From NCBI GenBank assembly GCA_021789935.1, contig JAJYIR010000025.1, forward strand, positions 1 through 35,856: a stretch of DNA of 35,856 nt, in the 5' to 3' direction. Under the pieces are notes generated by a model that was not told the DNA's origin, searched no databases, and worked only from the letters and a program-made list of their open reading frames with translations. Below are positions 15,862 to 24,016 of this stretch, in pieces. The stretch comes from Nitrospirota bacterium. GTDB taxonomy: Bacteria; Nitrospirota; Thermodesulfovibrionia; Thermodesulfovibrionales; JdFR-88. The position numbers were made by a program, and so were the translations under genes. How positions within the stretch are numbered: position 1 is the stretch's first letter; every line of letters begins with the position of its first letter.

Positions 15862-16628
15862 CCGTCCGTTCTCCTTCCAGGTTTTTTTCCGGGGTCTTTT
15901 GCAAATTTTAAAAAAGAATTTTTTATTTCTCTCAGTTTAAGCCTCCAGGGCAGCCAGACGGCCTCTCTGATAATGTGCCTGCTCATCTTGGAAGAGCCGC
16001 TGGCGCGTTCCGTGAATATTATAGGCACCTCCACAACACGCAACCCGGAACGCCATGCCATGTATGCCATTTCGATCTGAAAGGCATATCCCTCCGAATG
16101 GATGCCGCCCAGTTCGATATTTTCAAGGGCATTGCGGCTGAAAGCGCGGTAGCCGCTCGTTATGTCACTTAATTCCATGCCCAATATCCTGGACGCATAG
16201 AGATTGCCGGACTTGGAAAGTATGAGCCTTTTAAAATCCCACCCGACAACGCTGATCGTGCCCCTCATGTACCTGGAGCCTATGACAAGGTCGGCCCCTT
16301 TCTCTATTTCGTCCAAAAACCTTGGCAGGTCAAGGGGGTTGTGGGACATGTCGGAGTCCATTTCTACGAAACAGTCATAGCCTCTGTCGATCCCCCAGAG
16401 AAAGCCCGCGAGATACGCCGTTCCCAGGCCAAGCTTCCCCGGTCTGTTCATTACGTGGACCCTCCGGTTCCGGCTGGCCCAGTCGACGGCTATCTGCGCG
16501 GTGCCGTCCGGGGAGTTATCGTCTATAACGAGTATATCGGCCAATTCCTGTGTGAGGACCTTTGTAAGCACGACCGGGAGGGTATCCTTCTCCATGTAAG
16601 TAGGCAATATAACAAGAACTCTGGACAT
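15858..16628 (-). CDS. Polyprenol-phosphate mannosyltransferase (DPM1-like GT2)
   Basis: A 256-aa family-2 glycosyltransferase without membrane helices, like DPM1 and Ppm1 catalytic domains. Motifs: VILPTYMEKDTLP at the N-terminus, IDDNSPDGT for nucleotide binding, EMDSDMSHNP as the metal-binding DxD region, IGSRYMRG, and SGYRAFSR. It would transfer mannose from GDP-mannose to a polyprenyl phosphate at the inner membrane. It is coupled to manC by an ATGA overlap. There is no Shine-Dalgarno, but TATAAT sits 7 nt before the ATG. Confidence 0.92.
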   Translation of the reverse strand: MSRVLVILPTYMEKDTLPVVLTKVLTQELADILVIDDNSPDGTAQIAVDWASRNRRVHVMNRPGKLGLGTAYLAGFLWGIDRGYDCFVEMDSDMSHNPLDLPRFLDEIEKGADLVIGSRYMRGTISVVGWDFKRLILSKSGNLYASRILGMELSDITSGYRAFSRNALENIELGGIHSEGYAFQIEMAYMAWRSGLRVVEVPIIFTERASGSSKMSRHIIREAVWLPWRLKLREIKNSFLKFAKDPGKKPGRRTDG

Positions 16629-16635
16629 GAAATTA

Positions 16636-16641
16636 ATTATA
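16636..16641 (-). promoter_or_regulatory. Consensus -10 hexamer before the mannosyltransferase
   Basis: A perfect TATAAT on the minus strand ends 7 nt upstream of the ATG at 16628. No convincing -35 was found at 16-18 nt, so the promoter is tentative; if used, the mRNA would be leaderless. Confidence 0.4.
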
Positions 16642-16795
16642 ATTCAACTTCATTAAAAACTGTGGATTTGCCGATATCCGGCCACCCGAAAGGCTTGTGC
16701 GGTAATTTACTTGTCAGCTTGGCCCCTGTCTTCGAGGCCGTTTCGAGATGGTCTGCGAGGCTGCCCCTGATTTTTTGAGAGGTATGCGATGGCTC

Positions 16796-18388
16796 TTATT
16801 TGTTCTTTGTCCCGGAGTTTATGGCCCACTCAATGATGGCCTGTTCCAATGCCTCCATGGTGGCCGTTGCCGGCATGATATCCACGGCCAGCCCGGCTTC
16901 TTTCACCTTTTTCGCAGTCACCGGCCCTATTACGGCTATCGCGACCCCCTTGAGCAGGTCTTTTGCCTCGTCGCCAATCATTTCCAGGAAATTCGTGAAC
17001 GTTGCACCGCTTGTGAAAGTGGCTACGGTGATCTTCCCTTCCTTCATGAAACGTTTCAGCCTCTTGCCGCTTGCCTCCGGCTTTATCGCCCTGTATACGG
17101 GCGGTACGTCTATATGGCCACCCAGTTCCCGGACCTTTTCAGGAAACACCTCCCGGGCCTCCTGGGCGCGCGGGAGAAGAAAACGCATTCCCTCAAGGGT
17201 TTTTTTGTCTTTTTTGTCTTTTTTGTTTTCCCCCGGACGGTCCTTTAACCCGGCAAAGGACTTTATGAGCCCCTCCGCCCTGAATTCCTCAGGCACCATA
17301 TCAACCTTAAGGCAGAAACTCTGAACCGCTTCCGCGGTTTTCGGGCCCACCGCACATATTTTTGCGCCGCCCAGGCATCGGATGTCCATTCCGAGCTCCC
17401 GGAGCCTTTCAAAGAAGAATTTTACCCCCTTCGCGCTTGTGAATATGACCCAGTCGTAAGAGCCGGCCTTCCCCAGGGTTTCGTCCAGGGGCTGCCAGCT
17501 TGCGGGGGGCACGATCTCAAAAGCCGGGAACTCCATGACCTCAGCGCCCATGTCCTCCAGCATCTCAAACCCGGAGGAATGCTGCCTGGTGAGAAGGACA
17601 CGTTGGCCGAAAAGGGGTTTTTTCTCATACCATTTGAGTTTTTCCCTCAACCGGACCACATCGCCTACGACCATTACCGCCGGGGGCTTTATCTGGTTTT
17701 CCTTCATCACTCCGGCGACCTCACCCAGGGTGCTTACAATGGTCCTTTGCTCGGGTCTTGTCCCCCACCTTATGACGGCAACCGGCGTCTCAGGGGATTT
17801 CCCGTTGGAGATGAGCTTTCCAATGAGTACTTCCATGTTTTTTACGGCCATTAGAAAGACCAGTGTGCCTACGCCCGTGGCCAGCTTTTCCCATGCTATG
17901 GATGAGCCCTCTTTTGTGATGTCCTCGTAACCGGGGATCACGGCGAATGACGAGGATATCTTCCTGTGCGTAAGCGGGATTCCGGCGTAAGCGGGGGCCG
18001 CAATGGATGAACTCACCCCTGGCACCACCTCGAACTCCAGCCCCTCGCCGGCAAGGGCGCAGGCCTCCTCTCCGCCGCGGCCGAAGACAAACGGGTCTCC
18101 GCCCTTCAGCCTGCATACCGTCTTTCCTTTTTTGGCCCTGTCCACGAGGATGGCGTTTATGTCTTCCTGGCTCATCGTGTGATGGCCGCCGCGCTTGCCC
18201 GCGTAAATGAACTCGGCGTCCTGCCTTATATAATTGAGAACCTGGGCGTTAAGATGGTAATCGTATACGACGACGTCTGCCCTTTTAAGGCATTTAAGCC
18301 CCTTTACAGTCATCAGCCCGATGTCTCCGGGGCCCGCTCCGACCAGATATACCTTACCTTTTTTATCCATGACTTTTGATTTTAACAT
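16796..18388 (-). CDS. cobA-hemD: Uroporphyrinogen-III C-methyltransferase / uroporphyrinogen-III synthase fusion
   Basis: A 530-aa fusion of two tetrapyrrole enzymes. The N-terminal SUMT part (about 1-250) has VYLVGAGPGD, GKRGGHHTMSQE, RLKGGDPFVFGRGGEE and VPGVSSSIAAPAYAGIP. The C-terminal HemD part (about 265-520) has VIFTSAKGVKFFF and the ATFTSGATFTNF region. A lysine-rich insert KKDKKDKK near residue 390 is encoded by three copies of a 9-bp repeat. Either ATG 18388 or ATG 18370 could be the start; family alignment favours 18370, the promoter position favours 18388. It makes uroporphyrinogen III and methylates it towards siroheme, heme d1 or cobalamin, fitting the heme demand of the cytochromes nearby. 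Confidence 0.94.
   Translation of the reverse strand: MLKSKVMDKKGKVYLVGAGPGDIGLMTVKGLKCLKRADVVVYDYHLNAQVLNYIRQDAEFIYAGKRGGHHTMSQEDINAILVDRAKKGKTVCRLKGGDPFVFGRGGEEACALAGEGLEFEVVPGVSSSIAAPAYAGIPLTHRKISSSFAVIPGYEDITKEGSSIAWEKLATGVGTLVFLMAVKNMEVLIGKLISNGKSPETPVAVIRWGTRPEQRTIVSTLGEVAGVMKENQIKPPAVMVVGDVVRLREKLKWYEKKPLFGQRVLLTRQHSSGFEMLEDMGAEVMEFPAFEIVPPASWQPLDETLGKAGSYDWVIFTSAKGVKFFFERLRELGMDIRCLGGAKICAVGPKTAEAVQSFCLKVDMVPEEFRAEGLIKSFAGLKDRPGENKKDKKDKKTLEGMRFLLPRAQEAREVFPEKVRELGGHIDVPPVYRAIKPEASGKRLKRFMKEGKITVATFTSGATFTNFLEMIGDEAKDLLKGVAIAVIGPVTAKKVKEAGLAVDIMPATATMEALEQAIIEWAINSGTKNK
17201..17227. repeat. Three tandem 9-bp repeats inside hemD
   Basis: TTTTTTGTC, TTTTTTGTC and TTTTTTGTT run in tandem on the plus strand. 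On the coding strand they add KKD units in frame. The same 9-mer occurs in tandem at 27817-27852. Confidence 0.8.
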
Positions 18389-18399
18389 GTAAGAGGGTA

Positions 18400-18428
18400 C
18401 TTATATCTCTGCCGCTAACGTCCGGTAA
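18400..18428 (-). promoter_or_regulatory. Possible cobA-hemD promoter
   Basis: On the minus strand TTACCG (18428-18423), 17 nt and TATAAG (18405-18400), ending 11 nt before ATG 18388. It lies in the short gap after tyrS, so cobA-hemD may have its own promoter with a very short leader. Confidence 0.4.
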
Positions 18429-18436
18429 CAAGGCCG

Positions 18437-19636
18437 TCATGCCGGCTCTATTTTTAAAAACTTTCTTTTCCCGACCGCTATGAGGCAGTGGCCCTTAGGG
18501 AGTTTTGTCCCGGGATCTGAACATTTCAGACCGTCTATCTTCACCCCGCCCTGTTTTATAAGCCTCTGGGCCTCGGAAGTGCTTTGGGCAAGCCCCGAAA
18601 GCCTGAGGATCTTTGGCAGCCACATAAGCTCTTCCTCCCATGCCATTTTGAAGACGGGGACCTCATCGGGGACCTCTTTTTTTCTGAAGACCAGATCGAA
18701 CGCATCCTTTGCACGCATGGCCTCCTTTTCACCGTGGTACCTTGCCGTAATTTCAATGGCCAGCGCCTCTTTTGCCTTCATCGGATGGATGGAGCCGTTT
18801 TTTATATTATCCTTGAGCCCTTCAAGCTCCTCGTTGGATATATGGCTTAAAAGCTCGTAGTAACGGAGCATGAGCTCGTCGGTAATCGACATTATTTTTC
18901 CGAACATATCCAAGGGGCGTTCAGTTATGCCTATGTAATTGCCAAGGCTTTTTGACATCTTCTTTACCCCGTCCAGACCCTCCAGCAGGGGCATAAGCAC
19001 AAGGCTCTGCGGCGCCTGCCCATATGCCTTCTGCAGCTCTCTTCCCACTATAAGATTGAATTTCTGGTCCGTGCCCCCAAGCTCGATGTCGGCCTTCAGA
19101 TGTACGGAATCGTATCCCTGGATGAGGGGGTAGAGGAACTCGTGAATGCCGATCGGGTTTTGGCCCTGGAACCGCTTCTTGAAATCCTCACGCTCAAGCA
19201 TCCTGGCCACCGTGTATTGGCCTGCAAGCTTTATAAACTCCTCCGGCTTAAGGGCGCCCATCCACCGGGAGTTGAACTCTGCGCGGGTCTTTTCCGCATC
19301 CAGTATCTTTATAATCTGCTCCCTGTAGGTCAGGGCGTTTCTGGCGACGTCCTCACTCGTAAGGGGTTTTCTGGTCTCGCTTTTTCCGGTGGGGTCGCCT
19401 ATCATTCCGGTAAAGTCCCCGATAAGGAATATTATCTCATGTCCAAGGTCCTGCAGCTGCCGCATCTTTTCGATGAGCACGGTGTGGCCCAGGTGGATGT
19501 CCGGGGCGGTGGGGTCAAAACCCGCCTTTACGCGCAGGGGGACGCCGCGTTCAAGCTTTTTTAAAAGTTCATCCTCGACGATTAGTTCAGATGCACCCCG
19601 TTTTATTATCTCCAGCTGTTTAGAGGCTTCGAGCAT
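18437..19636 (-). CDS. tyrS: Tyrosyl-tRNA synthetase
   Basis: A 399-aa class I synthetase. The catalytic domain shows [14 protein letters not shown] (HIGH-type motif), [19 protein letters not shown] and [11 protein letters not shown] (KMSKS). An S4 RNA-binding domain is at the C-terminus (about 335-399: [21 protein letters not shown]). It belongs to the longer bacterial TyrRS subtype (TyrRZ-like). It is the first gene of a minus-strand series that continues with cobA-hemD. Confidence 0.96.
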   Translation of the reverse strand: MLEASKQLEIIKRGASELIVEDELLKKLERGVPLRVKAGFDPTAPDIHLGHTVLIEKMRQLQDLGHEIIFLIGDFTGMIGDPTGKSETRKPLTSEDVARNALTYREQIIKILDAEKTRAEFNSRWMGALKPEEFIKLAGQYTVARMLEREDFKKRFQGQNPIGIHEFLYPLIQGYDSVHLKADIELGGTDQKFNLIVGRELQKAYGQAPQSLVLMPLLEGLDGVKKMSKSLGNYIGITERPLDMFGKIMSITDELMLRYYELLSHISNEELEGLKDNIKNGSIHPMKAKEALAIEITARYHGEKEAMRAKDAFDLVFRKKEVPDEVPVFKMAWEEELMWLPKILRLSGLAQSTSEAQRLIKQGGVKIDGLKCSDPGTKLPKGHCLIAVGKRKFLKIEPA

Positions 19637-19644
19637 AGTCCGTT

Positions 19645-19674
19645 ATGATATATCCGGCGGGCACGGCGGGTCAA
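19645..19674 (-). promoter_or_regulatory. tyrS promoter, leaderless geometry
   Basis: TTGACC (19674-19669 on the minus strand), 18 nt and TATCAT (19650-19645). Eight nucleotides separate the -10 from the ATG, and no Shine-Dalgarno is present. Confidence 0.55.
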
Positions 19675-19703
19675 TCGATCGGGTTAACCTGTCCATATTT
19701 CCC

Positions 19704-19739
19704 TTGAAGCGCGCGGTAGTATCTGATATTTTTTATCAG
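19704..19739 (+). promoter_or_regulatory. ald promoter and overlapping hairpin
   Basis: TTGAAG (19704-19709), 17 nt and TATTTT (19727-19732) make a plausible promoter. A palindrome CTGATA-N5-TATCAG (19723-19739) covers the -10, so it could be an operator. It is followed by AAAGGAGGGG and the ald start. Confidence 0.45.
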
Positions 19740-19755
19740 AAAAGGAGGGGTTTGG

Positions 19756-20862
19756 ATGGTAATAGGGGTCCCGGCGGAGATCAAAAAAGAAGAGCGCCGC
19801 GCCGGCATGACGCCTGAAGGGGCAGCGGAGCTTGCTGGCCTTGGGCACACCGTGTTCGTTGAAAAAGGCACAGGCCTGGGCAGCGGTTTTGCGGATGACC
19901 TTTATGAGGCGTCCGGCGCACGGATTTCGGACAGAAATTCCATATGGAAGACGGCGGACCTCATCATAAAGGTCAAGGAGCCCCTGCCGGAGGAATACGG
20001 ATTTTTAAAAGAGGGGCAAATCCTTTTTACCTTCCTGCACCTGGCCGCTAATCCCGGGCTTGCGAAGGCCCTTCTTGCAAGCGGGATTTCCGCCTTTGCC
20101 TATGAAACCCTCGAAGAGGGCGGCAGGCTTCCGCTCCTTGCCCCCATGAGCGTTATCGCGGGCAGGATGGCCCCCCTTATGGGAGCATTTTATCTGCAGG
20201 CAAGTCTCGGCGGAAGCGGTGTTTTCGCAGCAGGCGCGGCGGGCGTGAGGCCCGCAAACTGCCTTATACTTGGCGCCGGCACGGCCGGCACAAATGCCGC
20301 CCGCGTGGCCTCCGCGATAGGCATGGACACGACCGTCATCAACATGGCCGCAAGCGGGCTCAGGGTGATAGATGAGATGTTTTTGGGCAGGGTCAGGACA
20401 TTAAGCCTTACCCGTGGGGCCCTCATGGGGTCCCTGAGGGAAGCTGACATTGTAATAGGCGCTGTCCTTGTGCCGGGGGCAAAGACGCCTGTGCTTATAG
20501 ACAGGGACGCGCTCCGGACGATGAAGAAGGGCTCCGTACTTATAGATATATCCGTAGACCAGGGCGGGACGGCAGAGACTTCAAGGCCCACCACCCATGA
20601 CGACCCCGTTTACCAGGTTGACGGCATTATACATTACTGCGTCGCCAATATGCCTGGCGCCTATCCCAGAACCTCAACACTGGCACTTGCAGGCTCCACT
20701 ATGGCTTATATAAAGATGCTCGCCTCGGAAATAGAAAAAAGCGGTATTGAGGGATGCATAAAAAAAAGTGCGCCTCTGAGGGCCGCGCTGAACATCCATA
20801 AGGGCAGGGTCGTCCATCCGGCAGTCGCCCTGTCGCTCGGAATGGAACCCCCGGATATATAA
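19756..20862 (+). CDS. ald: Alanine dehydrogenase
   Basis: A 368-aa NAD-dependent enzyme that reversibly deaminates L-alanine to pyruvate and ammonia. Motifs: GVPAEIKKEERRAGMTPEG (with the substrate-binding Arg), KVKEP with the catalytic Lys, FTFLHLA with the catalytic His, the Rossmann motif LGAGTAGTNAA, and DISVDQGG with the Asp near the active site. A strong AAAGGAGGGG precedes the ATG. It is divergent from tyrS and is followed by about 140 bp without a gene before arsR. Confidence 0.95.
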   Translation: MVIGVPAEIKKEERRAGMTPEGAAELAGLGHTVFVEKGTGLGSGFADDLYEASGARISDRNSIWKTADLIIKVKEPLPEEYGFLKEGQILFTFLHLAANPGLAKALLASGISAFAYETLEEGGRLPLLAPMSVIAGRMAPLMGAFYLQASLGGSGVFAAGAAGVRPANCLILGAGTAGTNAARVASAIGMDTTVINMAASGLRVIDEMFLGRVRTLSLTRGALMGSLREADIVIGAVLVPGAKTPVLIDRDALRTMKKGSVLIDISVDQGGTAETSRPTTHDDPVYQVDGIIHYCVANMPGAYPRTSTLALAGSTMAYIKMLASEIEKSGIEGCIKKSAPLRAALNIHKGRVVHPAVALSLGMEPPDI

Positions 20863-20967
20863 AAAAAATGCCCGGCGGCTGAAAAACACCTTCGTTTCCA
20901 TTTACTGCTCAAAGCTGGAACAGTCAAAAGGGGCGGAGGCAAAAAATCAAAAAAATCAGCGAATCTA

Positions 20968-20998
20968 TTGACATGACATATCTAATTGTGGTTATATG
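20968..20998 (+). promoter_or_regulatory. arsR promoter with inverted-repeat operator
   Basis: Consensus TTGACA (20968-20973), 17 nt and GTTATA (20991-20996). An inverted repeat CATAT-N12-ATATG (20977-20998) spans the spacer and -10, as in ArsR/SmtB operators, suggesting autorepression. The -10 ends 9 nt before the ATG at 21006, and there is no Shine-Dalgarno. Confidence 0.6.
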
Positions 20999-21005
20999 AA
21001 ATGTT

Positions 21006-21437
21006 ATGAATGAGTACTTGAAGGTTTTCAGGGCGCTTTCCGATGAGACGAGGCTGAGGATCCTCCTGCTTGTATCAGGCCGGGAGCTTTGTGTCTGCCA
21101 GATAATGGCGGTGTTGGGGACCTCCCAGCCCCTTGTTTCAAGGAACCTGAACCTGCTTAAGTCTGCAGGCTTCCTGCTGTCCAGGAGGGAAAAGAAGCTG
21201 ATGTTCTACAAGCTCAGGCCGGACCTTGCTGAAGACGGCCTCGGGTTTGCCGTTGAGATTCTAAAGGACCTGGAGCAGACGGGAAGGGCGGCGGAGGACA
21301 GAAACTGCCTCCAGGAGTGCCAGGAATTCCAGAAGATCACTGGCCGTTGTGATATGAAGTCTTTCCGGGAATTCATAAGGAAAAAGAAAAAGCTGCCTGC
21401 CGTAGACGGGGCGGGAGCGGAAAGTCCGGGTGCCTAG
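21006..21437 (+). CDS. ArsR/SmtB-family repressor
   Basis: A 143-aa winged-helix regulator. FRALSDETRLRILLLV and the recognition helix LGTSQPLVSRNLNLLKSAGFL are typical, as is KKLMFYKL in the wing. The ELCVCQ motif (C29, C31) matches the metal(loid) site of ArsR, but the third Cys of ELCVCDLC is absent; three further Cys lie near the C-terminus (NCLQECQ, GRCD) and might complete a site. It leads an operon with an outer-membrane factor, adaptor and RND pump, ending 3 nt before the next gene, so it probably controls that efflux system in response to a metal(loid) or thiol-reactive signal. Confidence 0.92.
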   Translation: MNEYLKVFRALSDETRLRILLLVSGRELCVCQIMAVLGTSQPLVSRNLNLLKSAGFLLSRREKKLMFYKLRPDLAEDGLGFAVEILKDLEQTGRAAEDRNCLQECQEFQKITGRCDMKSFREFIRKKKKLPAVDGAGAESPGA

Positions 21438-21440
21438 GAG

Positions 21441-22862
21441 ATGAGATTGCATAAGGCTTGTCTTTTTTTATTTTACTTCCTTATCCTGACGGCGGTGCCT
21501 GCCCATATGGCCTGCGCCAAGGAAAAAAACCTGGCAAAAACGCCCGTCAAGACAAAAAACTTCGTGAGGACAGATTTGACGATGGGCCTGGGTCAGGCGG
21601 TAAGGGCCGCCTTACAGGAAAACCCGCGCATCAAGGCGGGCAACTGGAAAGTGAAGGCTGCAAAGGAAGGCGTGGGGGCATCGCTGGGATATTTTTACCC
21701 GTCTTTGTCGTTTGAAAGCCGTTATATGCGCACGGACAATCCAACGTATGTCTTTATGGCGAAACTGGACCAGCAGCGGTTCGCGCAATCCGATTTCCAG
21801 ATAGATTCGCTTAACTCACCGCCCTCAATAAATGATTTCCAGAACAGCCTGAGGCTGGACCAGGTGGTCTATTCCAGGCGGCTAATCGCCGGAGAGAGGA
21901 TGTCAAAGGAAGATGAGGCATCGGATGGCCTGGATTTCAAGAGGCTCAAAGAGCAGGTAACGATGGACACCGTGAGGGCGTACCTGAGGGTTATAACGGC
22001 GCGCAATTTCCTGGATGCCGCGAACAAGGCGCTCGATGACACCAGTGAACACGAGGGTCTGGCAAAGCTCCGTTATAATTCCGGACTTGGCCTGTACTCT
22101 GACGTTCTGAGGGCGACCGCAGCCAACAGAGAGGCGATGACGGGGGTTGCCGCCGCCCAGGAAAACTATGAGGTGGCAAAACGGGCCCTAGGCCTGGCTA
22201 TCGGGGAGGCACAAAGCATCGATGCACGCGGACTCTCCTATGATGTAAAACTCCAGCCGATTGAATCCTATTACGCAAGCGCGGAGAGCAGGCCGGACAT
22301 AAAGGCCATAGAGGCCAGGTACGATAAGGCAAAAAGCGGGGTGGATTTTGCCTCCGCAGGGTATTTCCCCGAGGTGGGCGTCAGCGGCCAGTACCAGTGG
22401 AATGACCACCGCAGCCCGGTGGACGCGGAGGGCTCCAGCTACATGGCCACCGCCTTCCTCAAATGGGACATCTTTGACGGCACCACGCGGGAACACGAGG
22501 TAAGCCAAGCAAAGGCAAGGGTGCGGCAGGCGGAGGAAGGCCTTGATGGAGCAAAGAAGGAGGCCAGCTTCATGGTGTTTGCGGCATACCAGGATGTCCT
22601 TACGGCCCAAAAATCCCTGGACTATGCCAAGGCCGAACTGGATTCGGCTTCGGAGGGCAGAAGGCTTGTGGAACTGCGATATAAAAATTCCCTCTCGCCG
22701 CTCATAGACCTTCTGGATGCGCAGGTGATGGTAGAGAAGGCAAGGACCGGCGTAATAGTGGCCCAAAGCAGCCTGATAGAAAAATTTTTCGCGCTTGGGT
22801 TTGAAAGCGGCAGGATTTCCGAATTCATACAAAAAGCCAAAAACGGTCAAAACAAGGAGTAA
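21441..22862 (+). CDS. TolC-family outer-membrane efflux protein
   Basis: A 473-aa protein with a signal peptide (LFYFLILTAVPAHMACA) and two OEP repeats, each with long helices and short barrel strands; motifs include LDQVVYSRRLIAGER, AYLRVITARNFLDAA, LRYNSGLGLYSDVLRA, FLKWDIFDG and LVELRYKNSLSPLIDLLDAQ. It would form the trimeric outer-membrane channel of the tripartite pump encoded with it. AGGAG precedes the ATG and overlaps the arsR stop. Confidence 0.92.
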   Translation: MRLHKACLFLFYFLILTAVPAHMACAKEKNLAKTPVKTKNFVRTDLTMGLGQAVRAALQENPRIKAGNWKVKAAKEGVGASLGYFYPSLSFESRYMRTDNPTYVFMAKLDQQRFAQSDFQIDSLNSPPSINDFQNSLRLDQVVYSRRLIAGERMSKEDEASDGLDFKRLKEQVTMDTVRAYLRVITARNFLDAANKALDDTSEHEGLAKLRYNSGLGLYSDVLRATAANREAMTGVAAAQENYEVAKRALGLAIGEAQSIDARGLSYDVKLQPIESYYASAESRPDIKAIEARYDKAKSGVDFASAGYFPEVGVSGQYQWNDHRSPVDAEGSSYMATAFLKWDIFDGTTREHEVSQAKARVRQAEEGLDGAKKEASFMVFAAYQDVLTAQKSLDYAKAELDSASEGRRLVELRYKNSLSPLIDLLDAQVMVEKARTGVIVAQSSLIEKFFALGFESGRISEFIQKAKNGQNKE

Positions 22863-22864
22863 GG

Positions 22865-24016
22865 ATGAGAAAAGTTTTTTCTTCGCGTTTTTTTGTTTTT
22901 TTGATGCCCTTTTCTGTGCTGGCCCTTGTGGTTATTCCCCTCCTTGCCTCCTGCGGACGGAAATCCGGACCGGGGAGGGCCGGGATACAGCGGCCTGTCA
23001 TTGAGGGAGTAAAGACCGATGTGGTCCGCATGATGCGGGTCCCTTCCCTGTATGAGACGCCGGGCGAGGTGGAGTCAAAAAACTCATCGTTTGTCGCCTC
23101 CAAGGTAATGGGAACTGTGACCTCCATGCGCGTGGACAGGGGGCAGGCGGTAAGAAAGGGGCAGGTCCTTCTTACCATCGAGGCCGGGGACGCACGCGAA
23201 AAAGTGGCGCAGGCGCAGCAGGGGTTTGAACAGGCCGTGCAGGCAAAAAAAATGGCCGATGAGGAAAAGGCCCTTGCTCAGACCACATATAAAAGATACA
23301 AAAAACTCTATGACCAGAAGGCAGTCGCCCAGCAGGAATTTGACGAAATGCGCACGAGGCTGAAGATGGCCGGTTTAAGACAGCAGGCGGCTGGCGCGGC
23401 GGTCGCCCAGGCCGGGGCCGCGCTCGCGGAGGCAAAGACTTATCTTGGATATACGGTAGTGAGGGCACCGATAAGTGGGATAGTGGTGGATAAAAAGGCC
23501 GACACCGGCAGCATGGCCACTCCCGGGACCCCGCTGATAGTAGTGGAGGAGCCCAGCTACAGGATATCCGCTTCTCTTGACGAGCGTTTCCTGGGAAAAG
23601 TAAGGAAGGGCACGCCTGTGATGGTTGATATGCCGTCTGAGGGGGGCAGGAAGACATTCCCCATAACCCAGGTGACGCCCGGGGTTGATCCGGCAACCAG
23701 GACATTTACCGTGAGGATAGATCTGCCCTATTCGGCGGGGCTGCAGAGCGGCCTTTATGTGAAGCTCTACGTGCCTGATGGAGTTAAAAATGCGGTCATG
23801 GTACCCAAGGCGGCCATAGGCAGGCGCGGCCAGCTATATTTCGCGTACACAGTAAGCCCGGATGGGATATTGGAGCTTCGGGCCCTGAGGACGGGGCAGG
23901 AATATGATGGTTACACAGAGGTGTTGTCCGGGCTCAACCCGGGAGACCGCGTAACGGTCTCCGGTTTTGAAGGTCTGAGAGAGGGCGATATCATAAAGGA
24001 GGCCCCAGGCCGGTGA
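22865..24016 (+). CDS. RND periplasmic adaptor (MFP) lipoprotein
   Basis: A 383-aa adaptor with a lipobox LLASC, so anchored to the inner membrane by lipid. Order: beta-barrel/lipoyl halves (GTVTSMRVDRGQAVRKGQVL and VVRAPISGIVVDKKADTGSM), a coiled-coil hairpin between them (about residues 115-185), then barrel and membrane-proximal domains (LNPGDRVTVSGFEGL). AAGGAG precedes the ATG; the stop overlaps the pump's GTG start by four bases. It links the RND pump to the TolC-like channel. Confidence 0.92.
   Translation: MRKVFSSRFFVFLMPFSVLALVVIPLLASCGRKSGPGRAGIQRPVIEGVKTDVVRMMRVPSLYETPGEVESKNSSFVASKVMGTVTSMRVDRGQAVRKGQVLLTIEAGDAREKVAQAQQGFEQAVQAKKMADEEKALAQTTYKRYKKLYDQKAVAQQEFDEMRTRLKMAGLRQQAAGAAVAQAGAALAEAKTYLGYTVVRAPISGIVVDKKADTGSMATPGTPLIVVEEPSYRISASLDERFLGKVRKGTPVMVDMPSEGGRKTFPITQVTPGVDPATRTFTVRIDLPYSAGLQSGLYVKLYVPDGVKNAVMVPKAAIGRRGQLYFAYTVSPDGILELRALRTGQEYDGYTEVLSGLNPGDRVTVSGFEGLREGDIIKEAPGR

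Noticed and set aside
16629-16795. tRNA or small RNA gene between cobA-hemD and the mannosyltransferase gene
   Set aside because: No cloverleaf or conserved arms could be drawn; only the mannosyltransferase -10 is visible.
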